This document shows positions 22,769 to 31,566 of a DNA stretch of 34,140 bases, in pieces. The position numbers and the translations under genes are program-made. The notes beneath the pieces were generated by a model. It worked only from the letters and a program-made list of their open reading frames with translations. It had not been told where the DNA came from and did no database searches. Source of the stretch: an uncultured Lachnospiraceae bacterium (GTDB lineage Bacteria; Bacillota; Clostridia; Lachnospirales; Lachnospiraceae). The stretch spans positions 1 to 34,140 of the forward strand of contig CAMKMR010000001.1 of the NCBI GenBank assembly GCA_946413945.1. The letters are read 5' to 3'. How positions within the stretch are numbered: the first letter of the stretch is position 1; each line of letters opens with the position of its first letter.

Positions 22769-23941
22769 ATGAGCATTTTGGGAATAGTGAAATTGAGTTT
22801 AGATAAGATCTATAATAAAAAGATCAGATTTTTTATCACATCATTATTGGTGGTGATTTCTATCCTTTTGATGTTTAATGCTCTAAGTGCAATTGCTTCT
22901 TTAAGATATGAGATTTGGAATGTGAATAAAAAACTGGGGGATCATAGGGAAAAACTTTATAAGGTGAAATCTGACTTTATGACAAGAGATTTAAACTATT
23001 ATAATAATGCGTTTGATAAAGTTATTGATCTAAAGAATGAAGAAGGATGCATAAGTTATGAGATTACCAATACCCGGCTTACAGATGGGAAGATAGTCAG
23101 TGCTATCAGGACTGACAATAAATTTATTGAAATAATGGGTGTTAAAGATACTAATGGGGAAAATATCGTATTAAATAGTGATGGTGAATATAAAGAAGTC
23201 GCTATCGGCTACAAAATGGTTGAAAGAGGCTGGAAGCTGGGAACGGTTTTTGAAGATAATGAGTTACATCAAAAATATAAAGTGGCTTATATAATAAAAG
23301 AGGGGGAGGATTGGCTGCCTGATTCTTTGTTTCAAAACGACAAGTTCGTGGATCTTGATGATATGTTGCTGCTGCCTCAAGAAATAGAACATTACGAGAA
23401 TGGCTTCCCCATTATTTTGTGCAATAGACTGTTTTTTTATGGATCTAAGGAAGAAGTAAAAAACTTTAATGATAAGATTGAAAATTTAAGAAATCAGAAT
23501 GTTTACTTTGAATGTATTTCTTTTGATGATTATGAAAAAGAAAGCAACAAGACTAACTATAATATATGGATATTAAATATTGTATTGAGTATAATCTCTG
23601 TACTTCTTATGATCATGGCTTTGTTTATTTCATTTTCTCTTGGCTGGCTTGAGGATAGTGGAGAATTTGGTATTTTTCTTGCGAATGGCCTTTCGATGAG
23701 AGATATATGCTTAATGATGCAGACAGATATGATGGTCAGAGCGCTTATTCCTATTGCAATTTCCTATTTGTTTTTATTTTTAAAAGGAGATTTTACTTCT
23801 CTTTATGGGAATACAAATAAGAATATTTTTATGGTGATCACTATTAGTTTGATAGTTATAGTTCAAATGTTTACGTTCGCTATGTATAAGTGGATAAAAG
23901 CAAATAAAGTAATCAGGATGATGAAAGAAGGCACAGTTTGA
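22769..23941 (+). CDS. ABC transporter permease, FtsX/MacB-like (second)
   Basis: A 390-residue protein with an N-terminal membrane helix (about 23-45), an extracytoplasmic domain of about 220 residues and three C-terminal helices (about 270-295, 318-338, 350-372). The FtsX-like coupling stretch is SGEFGIFLANGLSMRDICL. The ribosome site AAAGGTG overlaps the end of the first permease, indicating coupling. It shares little obvious sequence with the first permease apart from topology, as expected for a heterodimer. Its TGA overlaps the TTG start of the ATPase. Confidence 0.85.
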   Translation: MSILGIVKLSLDKIYNKKIRFFITSLLVVISILLMFNALSAIASLRYEIWNVNKKLGDHREKLYKVKSDFMTRDLNYYNNAFDKVIDLKNEEGCISYEITNTRLTDGKIVSAIRTDNKFIEIMGVKDTNGENIVLNSDGEYKEVAIGYKMVERGWKLGTVFEDNELHQKYKVAYIIKEGEDWLPDSLFQNDKFVDLDDMLLLPQEIEHYENGFPIILCNRLFFYGSKEEVKNFNDKIENLRNQNVYFECISFDDYEKESNKTNYNIWILNIVLSIISVLLMIMALFISFSLGWLEDSGEFGIFLANGLSMRDICLMMQTDMMVRALIPIAISYLFLFLKGDFTSLYGNTNKNIFMVITISLIVIVQMFTFAMYKWIKANKVIRMMKEGTV

Positions 23942-24597
23942 TAAGGTTAGAAAATGTAAAAAAAGTATATAAAGTAAATAGTGTAGATGAAGTAGCTGTT
24001 GCAGATTTAACAATGGATATTAAGGATGGAGAATTCATAGGCGTTATTGGACCTTCAGGTTCGGGCAAAAGTACTCTTCTTAATTGTATCGGTATGCTGG
24101 ATGAATTTTCTTGCGGCAGATATTTTCTGAATGATGAGGATGTTACTCATTTAAGTGAAAATATAAGATCAAGGATAAGGAAAAATACTTTTAGTTTTAT
24201 TTTCCAGAATTTTGAATTGATCAAAAGGTATACTGTGTATGAAAATATAGAGGTTCCATTGCTGGCAAAAAAAATAAAAGAGAGGAAAAAGATAATAGAT
24301 GATAAGGCTGAAATGCTTGGAATAGGAAATCTATTAAACAAATATCCTTATCAGATCTCTGGAGGGGAACAACAGAGAGCGGCCATAGTAAGGGCACTTG
24401 TTATGGATAATCCATTTATACTGGCAGATGAGCCTACGGGAGCTTTAGATAAAGCTAATTCGAGTGAATTTATGAAGATAATGCATACTATAAATGATAA
24501 CGGAAAAACAATCCTTATGGTGACGCATAATCTGGAATTGGCAAAAGAGTGTGATAAAATTATAGAATTAAGTTATGGAGAAGAAGTAATAAAATAA
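23938..24597 (+). CDS. ABC transporter ATP-binding protein (LolD/MacB-type)
   Basis: A 219-residue ATPase: Walker A GPSGSGKS (38-45), Q-loop in FIFQNFELIKRYTVYENIEVP, signature ISGGEQQRAAIVRAL, Walker B FILADEPTGALD and H-loop in MVTHN. The FELIKRYTVYENIEVPL stretch is typical of the MacB/LolD/FtsE class that powers FtsX-type permeases. The start is TTG at 23938, overlapping the permease stop (TTGA), with AGAAGG 6 nt upstream; this gives MIRLENVKKVY, the usual N-terminus. It closes the transporter operon before a terminator. Confidence 0.93.
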   Translation: MIRLENVKKVYKVNSVDEVAVADLTMDIKDGEFIGVIGPSGSGKSTLLNCIGMLDEFSCGRYFLNDEDVTHLSENIRSRIRKNTFSFIFQNFELIKRYTVYENIEVPLLAKKIKERKKIIDDKAEMLGIGNLLNKYPYQISGGEQQRAAIVRALVMDNPFILADEPTGALDKANSSEFMKIMHTINDNGKTILMVTHNLELAKECDKIIELSYGEEVIK

Positions 24598-24605
24598 GGG
24601 TTGGT

Positions 24606-24640
24606 AAAAGAGAGACGATTAAGAATGAGTCTCTCTTTTT
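24606..24640 (+). terminator. Terminator after the ABC operon
   Basis: AAAAGAGAGAC (24606-24616) pairs with GTCTCTCTTTT (24629-24639), followed by T. Confidence 0.9.
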
Positions 24641-24654
24641 AGTTGTACCAAACT

Positions 24655-24663
24655 ATGCTATAA
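24655..24663 (+). promoter_or_regulatory. Extended -10 promoter of the SMC-like cassette
   Basis: TGCTATAAT is a perfect extended -10 element (TATAAT at 24658-24663). No -35 match is present, as is usual for extended -10 promoters. Transcription would start near 24670, about 70 nt before the first gene. Confidence 0.55.
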
Positions 24664-24679
24664 TAAAATGATTATGTCT

Positions 24680-24723
24680 AGCCTAAAGGTCGGGTTAGAG
24701 AACGGGTGGGCGATAGGCTTTTT
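24680..24723 (+). promoter_or_regulatory. G-rich hairpin and T-run in the cassette leader (possible attenuator)
   Basis: AGCCTA (24680-24685) pairs with TAGGCT (24714-24719), followed by a five-T run. The loop is G-rich, with GGTCGGG, GGGTGGG and GATAGG, and could form a two-tier G-quadruplex. The element sits between the promoter and the start codon, ending about 17 nt before ATG. It could terminate transcription early unless relieved. Confidence 0.45.
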
Positions 24724-24740
24724 ATCATTACACTTACTAC

Positions 24741-26327
24741 ATGGATCAAGAGGAAAAAGAAGTGGCAGAGAATCACGTATTAATTGATGATATCTTAAAG
24801 AATCAGTCTGAAAGAATGATGAACTTAAGAAAGTTCTATCCATTCTTTAGTTTATATGAAACATCATTTTCGCAATATAAGGATGGAAAATATCAGAGTC
24901 TGGATATGGCATATCTGACTCTTTCTTTGCTGCGCTTTTTTATAAACGAGAATAGTTTTAATGAAAATGATGTGACTTATGAGATGGTGGAAGATTTTTT
25001 AAAGAAGATTTTAAGGAGAGACTTTGAACTTAAGGAATCAGAGACGGAAGAACAGGAACTTATAAGATATATCTTTGATAAGATAAGAAATGATGGAAGG
25101 CCTTTTAGCTTTAATTTCTTTGATCCTGAAACAAAGAAGAATAAGACTTCCTACGTGAAGCTTATCGAATCAACTGTTAAAGATGAAAGTGTAATCTACC
25201 GAATTACAGCTGATGGTATTGAGTTCTTTCTTTCTACAAAGGAAGTTAAGGATGAAAGCCCGCTTACAACTGAACAGCTCCTGCTTGAAAAGATGATAAA
25301 GTCTGAAAACTTTAAGGGTGGTATAGATGTGATAAGACGTATGAACCTTGAGGTTAAAAGACTTAAGGACAAGAGGGAGGATGTAATAAGAAGCCTTCTT
25401 AGGGATATTTATGAGGGAACGGAAGCTGCGAAAAATTATATGGAGAGTACTTCTGTATGGTTTGAGGAGGAAAGAAAGCATTTTGCTAAGAATAAATTGC
25501 TGGTTGATAAGGCGGTGGCAAGGCTTGCTGCGGGCCATGATACAAAGGTCATAAGAGATGTGGCAGTTTTAGAAACCGAATTAAAGAAGACGATAGAGAG
25601 CCACAGCGAACTTATTGCTGCTACTGCAGAACTTTCAAGACTTACTGATGAGATAGTTGAAAGGTCAAAGTTAAATCAGTTAAGACCAGTATTTGATTTT
25701 TCAAATGCCCTGCTTCTTATGGAGAAAAATGACAGACCTTGTGATATGGCACATATATTTATGCCTTTCTTAAGACCTCGTATCGAGAAATCTTTCTCTG
25801 CTTCATTAGTAGATAATATCATGACTTCTAAAAATGATAATGATATTAAGGGTGAAATAAGAGAAAATAAGCCGGCGGATCTTCACTTTGAATATGAAGA
25901 TGAAAAAATGTCCAGAACTGTTGGAAAGAACTTAGCTTATCTTTTTAAAGAGCTGCTGGATAGACTCTTAAGGTGGGATAAGGTAACTCTTCCGGAGTTA
26001 AATGCTATATTAGAGATAAAATTTGGCAAGGAAATATATGAGAACAGAGACTATTACGCCTTTCTTGTACATCTCGCAAAAAAGGATTCTTATAGCATGA
26101 AGATAATGAAAGAGGAGACAGAGACATTTTTGGAAAAAATGGCCTGGGATACTATGACCGAGTCAGATAAAGAATTATATAAGGATATAAGTTTTACAAT
26201 AGAATTTATGGATGATGAGATAGTGATAAGAGATAGGGATGAGGAAACTTATGCTGATCAGGCTTTTCTTATCCGCAATATGACATTCCATAGAACAGGG
26301 AAGGAGAGTAGAAAAGATGGAAGATAA
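24741..26327 (+). CDS. Kleisin-like subunit of an SMC complex (MksF/JetA-like, tentative)
   Basis: A 528-residue soluble protein, first of three overlapping genes. Residues about 20-130 form a compact helical region like the N-terminal winged helix of MksF/JetA; about 180-320 is long-helical and charged (EVKRLKDKREDVIRSLLRDI), and the C-terminal 150 residues look globular again. Size and first position match the kleisin of condensin-like Mks/Wadjet systems. By family logic it would bridge the heads of the SMC-like ATPase. The start is uncertain: ATG at 24741 has no ribosome site, and the MM pair at about 24815 is an alternative. It overlaps the next gene by 11 nt. Homology is judged from size, context and helix pattern only. 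Confidence 0.55.
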   Translation: MDQEEKEVAENHVLIDDILKNQSERMMNLRKFYPFFSLYETSFSQYKDGKYQSLDMAYLTLSLLRFFINENSFNENDVTYEMVEDFLKKILRRDFELKESETEEQELIRYIFDKIRNDGRPFSFNFFDPETKKNKTSYVKLIESTVKDESVIYRITADGIEFFLSTKEVKDESPLTTEQLLLEKMIKSENFKGGIDVIRRMNLEVKRLKDKREDVIRSLLRDIYEGTEAAKNYMESTSVWFEEERKHFAKNKLLVDKAVARLAAGHDTKVIRDVAVLETELKKTIESHSELIAATAELSRLTDEIVERSKLNQLRPVFDFSNALLLMEKNDRPCDMAHIFMPFLRPRIEKSFSASLVDNIMTSKNDNDIKGEIRENKPADLHFEYEDEKMSRTVGKNLAYLFKELLDRLLRWDKVTLPELNAILEIKFGKEIYENRDYYAFLVHLAKKDSYSMKIMKEETETFLEKMAWDTMTESDKELYKDISFTIEFMDDEIVIRDRDEETYADQAFLIRNMTFHRTGKESRKDGR

Positions 26328-27033
26328 AAGTCTTGAAAAGGCATTGGAGATATACAGTGCCCTTATAACAGGTAAGATTGTTTCAAAACAAAATAAAGAA
26401 ACAAGAGATCTTTATAATGATTTCTACTCAGATTCTCTTGTTTATGAAATAACTGTTAAGTTGTTAAAAAGCCTCAACTTAAATCTTTATGAGTATAATG
26501 ATTCTATATTCATTTCGGCAGGGGATGGAAATAAAGTTTTTGGGTATACAAATGATGATCTTAAAAAAACTATGGGCCTAAAATTAAATAAGGAACTTTT
26601 TCTGGTTTATTTTATCATTTATCAGGCACTGCTTTATTTCTACACAGATTCAAGTACTTATCAGATAAAGGAATATCTTAAGTTAGATGAACTTATTAAG
26701 CTTGTCAGCCAGGCTGCAGACAGGATTGCTAAGGAAGATGAGATCTTTGAAAAAGATGAGGATAATTCAAGGGGAACATTTAGAAATATAGCTCTTTTCT
26801 GGCATGAGCTTCCAACAGCCACAAGTGAGGATAAGGATAGAAATAAGGCTTCGAGAGGATCTAAACTTGGTTTTGTAAAGCTTACATTTAATTTTCTTTC
26901 GGAGGAGAAGCTTTTTAACTGCGTAGATGATAGATTTTATCCTACAGACAGGTTTAGGGCTATAGCCGAGAATTATTTTGAAGAATACAAGGGTAAGGTC
27001 TATGCCCTGCTCGGAGGTGCTGAAAATGCCTAG
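26317..27033 (+). CDS. DUF6063-like protein, probable MksE/JetB (KITE-like) subunit
   Basis: A 238-residue protein that resembles the DUF6063 family as I remember it: an N-terminal ALEIYSALITGKIVSK helix, NDSIFISAGDGNKVFGYTNDDLK in the middle, the LFLVYFIIYQALLYFYTDSS hydrophobic stretch and a C-terminal winged-helix-like end (KLGFVKLTFNFLSEEKLF). Small proteins between a kleisin and a large SMC ATPase are the KITE (MksE/JetB) subunits, which bind the kleisin and DNA. It overlaps both neighbours (11 nt upstream, 8 nt downstream), implying fixed stoichiometry. No catalytic motif is seen. The family name is recalled, not searched. Confidence 0.65.
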   Translation: MEDKSLEKALEIYSALITGKIVSKQNKETRDLYNDFYSDSLVYEITVKLLKSLNLNLYEYNDSIFISAGDGNKVFGYTNDDLKKTMGLKLNKELFLVYFIIYQALLYFYTDSSTYQIKEYLKLDELIKLVSQAADRIAKEDEIFEKDEDNSRGTFRNIALFWHELPTATSEDKDRNKASRGSKLGFVKLTFNFLSEEKLFNCVDDRFYPTDRFRAIAENYFEEYKGKVYALLGGAENA

Positions 27034-30000
27034 TATTAACAGAATCAGAGTAAATAACGTTAAATATAACTTTGCGACTCAGATGTATGATGATTTTACC
27101 ATGCGCCTTTTTGGGAGAAATACACTTTATGATCTGGCTAATGGTGGAGGAAAGTCTGTGCTTATGCTGCTGCTTATGCAGTGTGTAATACCTAATTCTA
27201 CACTGGATGAAAAACAGCCTATTGAGAAACTTTTTAGAGAAAATTGTGGCAATAGCACAATCCATTCTCTTATCGAATGGAAACTTGATGAACCGGATAT
27301 TGCAGACGGATATAAGTATATGACTACGGGTTTCTGCGCCCGTAAATCAAGGGACAGGGATAATGACACTGAAAAGTCAGATGTGGCATCTGTGGATTAT
27401 TTTAACTATTGTATCTTTTACAGAGAATACAATAGAAATGATATCGTGAACCTTCCTTTAGTTAAGGATAATGAAAGGGTTTCTTATCAGGCCTTAAAAA
27501 ATTATCTTTTGGACCTTTCAAGAAGGGACAATAATCTTATCATCCAGGTTTTTGACAGAAAGGGTGAATATCAGAGGTTTATCTCAAAATACGGACTGCA
27601 TGACAGTCAGTGGGAGATAATCAGAGGTATTAATAAAACTGAGGGACATGTAAGAACCTATTTTGAAACAAATTATAAAACTACCCGTAAGGTTATAGAG
27701 GATCTGCTTATTGAGGAGATCATCGAAAAAGCCTATAGGGTTAAGACTAATAAAGATGAGGATAAAAAAGATTCTGCTGCGGATCTTCTTATGTCTATAA
27801 AAGACCAGCTTAAAGTCCTTGCGGAAAAGAAGAAGGATATTGCTGTTTTTGATCATGAGACAGAGCTTATCTCTCTTTTATATGACAGGATACTCTCTTT
27901 TAATGATCTTTATAAAGAAGAGGAAGAAGTGGCAAAGAAGCTGGGGGATATATATGTTACCGGCGAAGAGGAGCGAAAGAACGTGGAGGAATATCTCCTT
28001 TCTTTAAAGCAGGAAAAGGAAGAAGCTAAGGAGGCCCTGGTATTAAAAAGAGCCAGATTAGAGAATCTTAAGACTTCAAGAGATAAGAAGAGGCTTGAGA
28101 TGCTTTGTGAAAAAAGAGATATAGCGGCAGAAGAACTGGATAGAAATACTAATCTTCTTTCAAAAAAGACTAAAGAATTAAATGAGAATAAGGCTGCCAT
28201 CTATTTCCTTGAAATGCTGGCAGATAAGGAAAAATACGAAAAGGTAAAGGCGGAGTCTGAAGCTGAAACAGTAAAAAGTGATGAGGAATTTCTTGGCGTA
28301 GTAGCAGCACTTCATAAGATCTTTGTAGCGGAAAAAGGAAACTGCGAGGAAATGATAAAAGATCTTAATGAAAAAAATGCTATGCTTAAAGAGGCCGTTG
28401 AAAGAGATAAGAAGATCTTAGAGGAAGCCAGAGTAGGGGTTGCGGTTTCAGATAATAGTATAAATATCCTTGAAGAAGAAATAGAAAAACTTTCAAATGA
28501 TATAAGGGATAAAAGAGAAAGTCTTAACGAAGGATCATTTGATAAGACAGAAAATATAATAGAAAACAGAAGAAAAAAAGCAGAAGCGCTTAAGAGTGCC
28601 ATAAATAATAAAAACCTTTCTCTTGAACAGATTCATAAAGAGATAGATACATCCAAGGTGGATCTTAATGAATGCTCTGACAAGATCATCAGCCTTAACA
28701 AGGAGATTAAAGATTATGAGAGTAGATTAGAAATCTATAATAAAAATGAAGGCAAGCTTAAGGCGGTTAAAAATATCTATGCTGCAGAGGGGGATATTAC
28801 AGCGCTTCCTGAATATATCAGGGAGAAGACAAAGAAAGATATCATCCGTCTCGCAGATATAGAAAGAGAGATAAGAAAGAATAAATGCAGGCTTGAAGAG
28901 ATAAAGCGTGGCAGACTTATAAACTTGAGTAAGGATGCAGAAAAGATAATCGAATATATCACAACAAGACATGGCTCAACAGCTATGTTCGGGGCGGATT
29001 ATCTAAGCGCTGTTTCTACAGAGAGAAGAGCCGAACTTCTTTTAAATGAGCCTGCTATCCCATATTCGGTCATTGTGGAAAATTTTGATGAACTTATCAT
29101 GGATCCGGGGCTTACAGAAATGGCGACGCAGGAAGGTCAGGTGCTGATACTGGATAAAGAAAAGCTTGGAAAAAGTTGTGTCTCTACAGGAGACGGGGCT
29201 TTATTCATTAGAGCAGGTAAGGCGCATTTTCTGGATGAAAAGAAGGCAGCTAAGCTTATAGAAGAAGTTGAAGTAAAGATAAATGATCTAAGTAATGAGA
29301 GGGTATTTCTTTCTGATGCGCTGGAGACAGAAAAGGAAGACTTGGAATTTGTGCTTCGTACAGGTTCTAAAGAATTTGCCAATGCAAAAGAAGATATAAA
29401 GAATGCCGGCCTTTCATTAGAAAAGTTAAATGTAAAGGCGGATAAGATAAAGAGAAATATTGAAAATCTTAATAGTAAAGCTTCGGAGATCTCAGGACTT
29501 ATCGCTGAGGATGAGAAACGTTATAAGAATCTTACAGATGATATAGAGCTGCTGGAAAAGATTCGGGGAATTGAAATGGAACTGGGGCAGAAGGAAAAGC
29601 TTTTAAATGATACCAAGGAGGCCAGAAAGAGATTTGTTAAGGAGCTTGGTCTTGCCAGGGATAGATATGATGAAGAGCTTGCTGAAGAAGAAAAACTTAA
29701 AAATGCTCTTAGAGAAAGAACTGAGGAATTAAGACGCGTTTCTAAGGACTGGGAAGAGCATTATGAAAGCTATTACAGGGCTGGAGATTATCCTGAATAT
29801 AAAAGATCTAAGGAAGAGCTTATCTATAATTTTAGGGCTTATCTTGGAGAAGCTGGAATTGCGGCTCAGGATATGGAAAAGAATGCTCTGCTTTTAGATA
29901 CGCTTTTAAAGAGTATTGAAAGACAGAAGAACAGAATAAAAGAAAAGGGCGTCGATATTGCGTGGCTTGAAGAAGAAAAAAGAGCGGGCAGGCTGATTGC

Positions 30001-31417
30001 TTGTGATGATTTGGAACTATCGGCTTTAGAGGAGGAAATAGAAAAGCTTAAGGCTGAAAATGATCTTCTTAAAGAAAGAGACGCTGCAAAAAAAGATGAG
30101 GCTCAGAGACTTTTGGGATCTATAGATTATGCGGTTGAAAATATTACTGCGGCATATGGTAGCTTCGAATATATCGATATAAATTATGATGACTATAAGC
30201 AGACTATAGATAAGGAAGAAGCCGAGCTTAAAAGTATTAAGGCTGCTGCTAAGGAGGCTGAAGAAAGGCTGGATAATTATAAGAGGCAGCAGGACATCAT
30301 GGCCGATCTATACAGAGATGTAAAGAGGATAGTGGAAAGAAAAAATATAGATATTTCTAATGCGGTCATTATCAAGAGCGATAGAGACAGCCTTAGGGAT
30401 CATTTTGAAGAGTTGCTTCTTTCCTACGACAGAATTGAAAAGGCAATTGAAAAAGCTGGCATGCAGATGCTTAAGACTAAGGGGCAGGTTACAGAAAGCC
30501 TTAGCCTTTTAGGGGCATTTCAGCTGGCGGCCTCTATCAGAGATGATGTTGAGATCCCTAAAACCTATGGAGAAGCTAAGGAACTCCTAAATAATCTTGA
30601 CTCTATGAAAGACCTTATCAGACTTGAAAAGGAAAGGGTTGACTCTAGTCTTTCAGATATGGAAAGACTTAAGAATAATTTCGTGGATCAGTGTATAGAA
30701 CGCTGTCTTGATGTAAGGACTGAGCTCGATAAGCTGCCAAAGCTTTCTCAGATTATGATCGGAAATGAAACTATCCAGATGATCAAACTGACCATCCCTT
30801 ATGTAAAGGATGAGTTTATAAGGGAAAGAATGGCAGATTATATTGATAAGATAATCGATGCGGCAGATAAGAGGGAAAATGATGCTGACCGTCTCAAGTT
30901 CCTTCAGTCTGAACTGGCGATAAAGAAGATGTTCTCGGTTATCGTAACTGATATGAATAGGATTAAATTATTGCTATATAAGAGAGAAAGAATAAGAGAG
31001 CAGAGCCGTTATCTTAAATATGAAGAAGCAGTTGGCTCAACAGGGCAGTCTCAGGGTATCTATATCCAGTTCCTTGTTTCTGTCATCAATTATATTTCTG
31101 GTATGTATGCGGCGTCGGATCTTGATAAGAGGACAAAGACTATCTTTATCGATAATCCATTTGGTGCAGCTAAAGATATTTATATCTGGGAACCAATCTT
31201 TGCTCTTCTTAAGACAAATCACGTTCAGCTTATTGTGCCATCCCGTGGTGCAACTCCTGAGATAACAGGAAAGTTTGATGTGAATTATGTGTTGGGACAG
31301 CAGATGACAGCTGGAAAACAGGTTACGGTTGTTGTTAAATATGACAGCCATGCAGATGGAGAAGAACTCGAATATAACGAACTAGATTACGAGCAGACAA
31401 CATTTGATTTTATATAA
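27026..31417 (+). CDS. Large SMC-like ATPase (MksB/JetC-like)
   Basis: A 1463-residue protein with ABC-type head halves at the ends and long coiled coils between. Walker A is ANGGGKS (38-44). Coiled coils fill about 270-630 and 760-1330, broken by a globular hinge-like region (about 640-745). The signature-like GSTGQSQG is at 1337-1344 and Walker B is TIFIDNPFG (D1376). Asn1377 replaces the usual catalytic Glu, and the downstream QLIVPSRGAT lacks the H-loop His. I chose ATG at 27026, with GGAGGTG 8 nt upstream, over an ATG at 26978 inside the previous gene. Third in the operon, it fits the SMC subunit of a DNA-loop-extruding defence or segregation complex. No JetD gene follows. Confidence 0.8.
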   Translation: MPSINRIRVNNVKYNFATQMYDDFTMRLFGRNTLYDLANGGGKSVLMLLLMQCVIPNSTLDEKQPIEKLFRENCGNSTIHSLIEWKLDEPDIADGYKYMTTGFCARKSRDRDNDTEKSDVASVDYFNYCIFYREYNRNDIVNLPLVKDNERVSYQALKNYLLDLSRRDNNLIIQVFDRKGEYQRFISKYGLHDSQWEIIRGINKTEGHVRTYFETNYKTTRKVIEDLLIEEIIEKAYRVKTNKDEDKKDSAADLLMSIKDQLKVLAEKKKDIAVFDHETELISLLYDRILSFNDLYKEEEEVAKKLGDIYVTGEEERKNVEEYLLSLKQEKEEAKEALVLKRARLENLKTSRDKKRLEMLCEKRDIAAEELDRNTNLLSKKTKELNENKAAIYFLEMLADKEKYEKVKAESEAETVKSDEEFLGVVAALHKIFVAEKGNCEEMIKDLNEKNAMLKEAVERDKKILEEARVGVAVSDNSINILEEEIEKLSNDIRDKRESLNEGSFDKTENIIENRRKKAEALKSAINNKNLSLEQIHKEIDTSKVDLNECSDKIISLNKEIKDYESRLEIYNKNEGKLKAVKNIYAAEGDITALPEYIREKTKKDIIRLADIEREIRKNKCRLEEIKRGRLINLSKDAEKIIEYITTRHGSTAMFGADYLSAVSTERRAELLLNEPAIPYSVIVENFDELIMDPGLTEMATQEGQVLILDKEKLGKSCVSTGDGALFIRAGKAHFLDEKKAAKLIEEVEVKINDLSNERVFLSDALETEKEDLEFVLRTGSKEFANAKEDIKNAGLSLEKLNVKADKIKRNIENLNSKASEISGLIAEDEKRYKNLTDDIELLEKIRGIEMELGQKEKLLNDTKEARKRFVKELGLARDRYDEELAEEEKLKNALRERTEELRRVSKDWEEHYESYYRAGDYPEYKRSKEELIYNFRAYLGEAGIAAQDMEKNALLLDTLLKSIERQKNRIKEKGVDIAWLEEEKRAGRLIACDDLELSALEEEIEKLKAENDLLKERDAAKKDEAQRLLGSIDYAVENITAAYGSFEYIDINYDDYKQTIDKEEAELKSIKAAAKEAEERLDNYKRQQDIMADLYRDVKRIVERKNIDISNAVIIKSDRDSLRDHFEELLLSYDRIEKAIEKAGMQMLKTKGQVTESLSLLGAFQLAASIRDDVEIPKTYGEAKELLNNLDSMKDLIRLEKERVDSSLSDMERLKNNFVDQCIERCLDVRTELDKLPKLSQIMIGNETIQMIKLTIPYVKDEFIRERMADYIDKIIDAADKRENDADRLKFLQSELAIKKMFSVIVTDMNRIKLLLYKRERIREQSRYLKYEEAVGSTGQSQGIYIQFLVSVINYISGMYAASDLDKRTKTIFIDNPFGAAKDIYIWEPIFALLKTNHVQLIVPSRGATPEITGKFDVNYVLGQQMTAGKQVTVVVKYDSHADGEELEYNELDYEQTTFDFI

Positions 31418-31566
31418 TGAGCAGTTGCTGAGTTTAGAGTGAGAATGTTGGGGGTATTTGAGCAGTTGGTCGCTCGGAGTATAAGAGTAGCTGAAATATG
31501 GGCGCTGATATACGAAGGTTTATATTGCCTTGCAGTACCTTGTTATAAAAGGAAAAAAGGGGAAGT
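31418..31566 (+). other. Spacer between the SMC-like cassette and the radical SAM homologue
   Basis: This 149-nt stretch has a repeated GAGCAGTTG (near 31420 and 31460) but no clear terminator or promoter and no trace of a JetD gene. Read-through from the cassette into the next gene is possible. Confidence 0.5.

Noticed and set aside
26978..27025. Upstream ATG of the SMC-like ATPase
   Set aside because: It would overlap the preceding gene by 56 nt, with no ribosome site; ATG at 27026 has GGAGGTG at good spacing and yields the expected N-terminus.
24741..31417. Calling the cassette a complete Wadjet system
   Set aside because: No JetD-like gene is present and the first two subunits are matched only by size and context, so the full name is not justified.
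31418..31566. Remnant of a JetD gene
   Set aside because: At 149 nt with stops in every frame, and no recognisable motif, nothing supports it.
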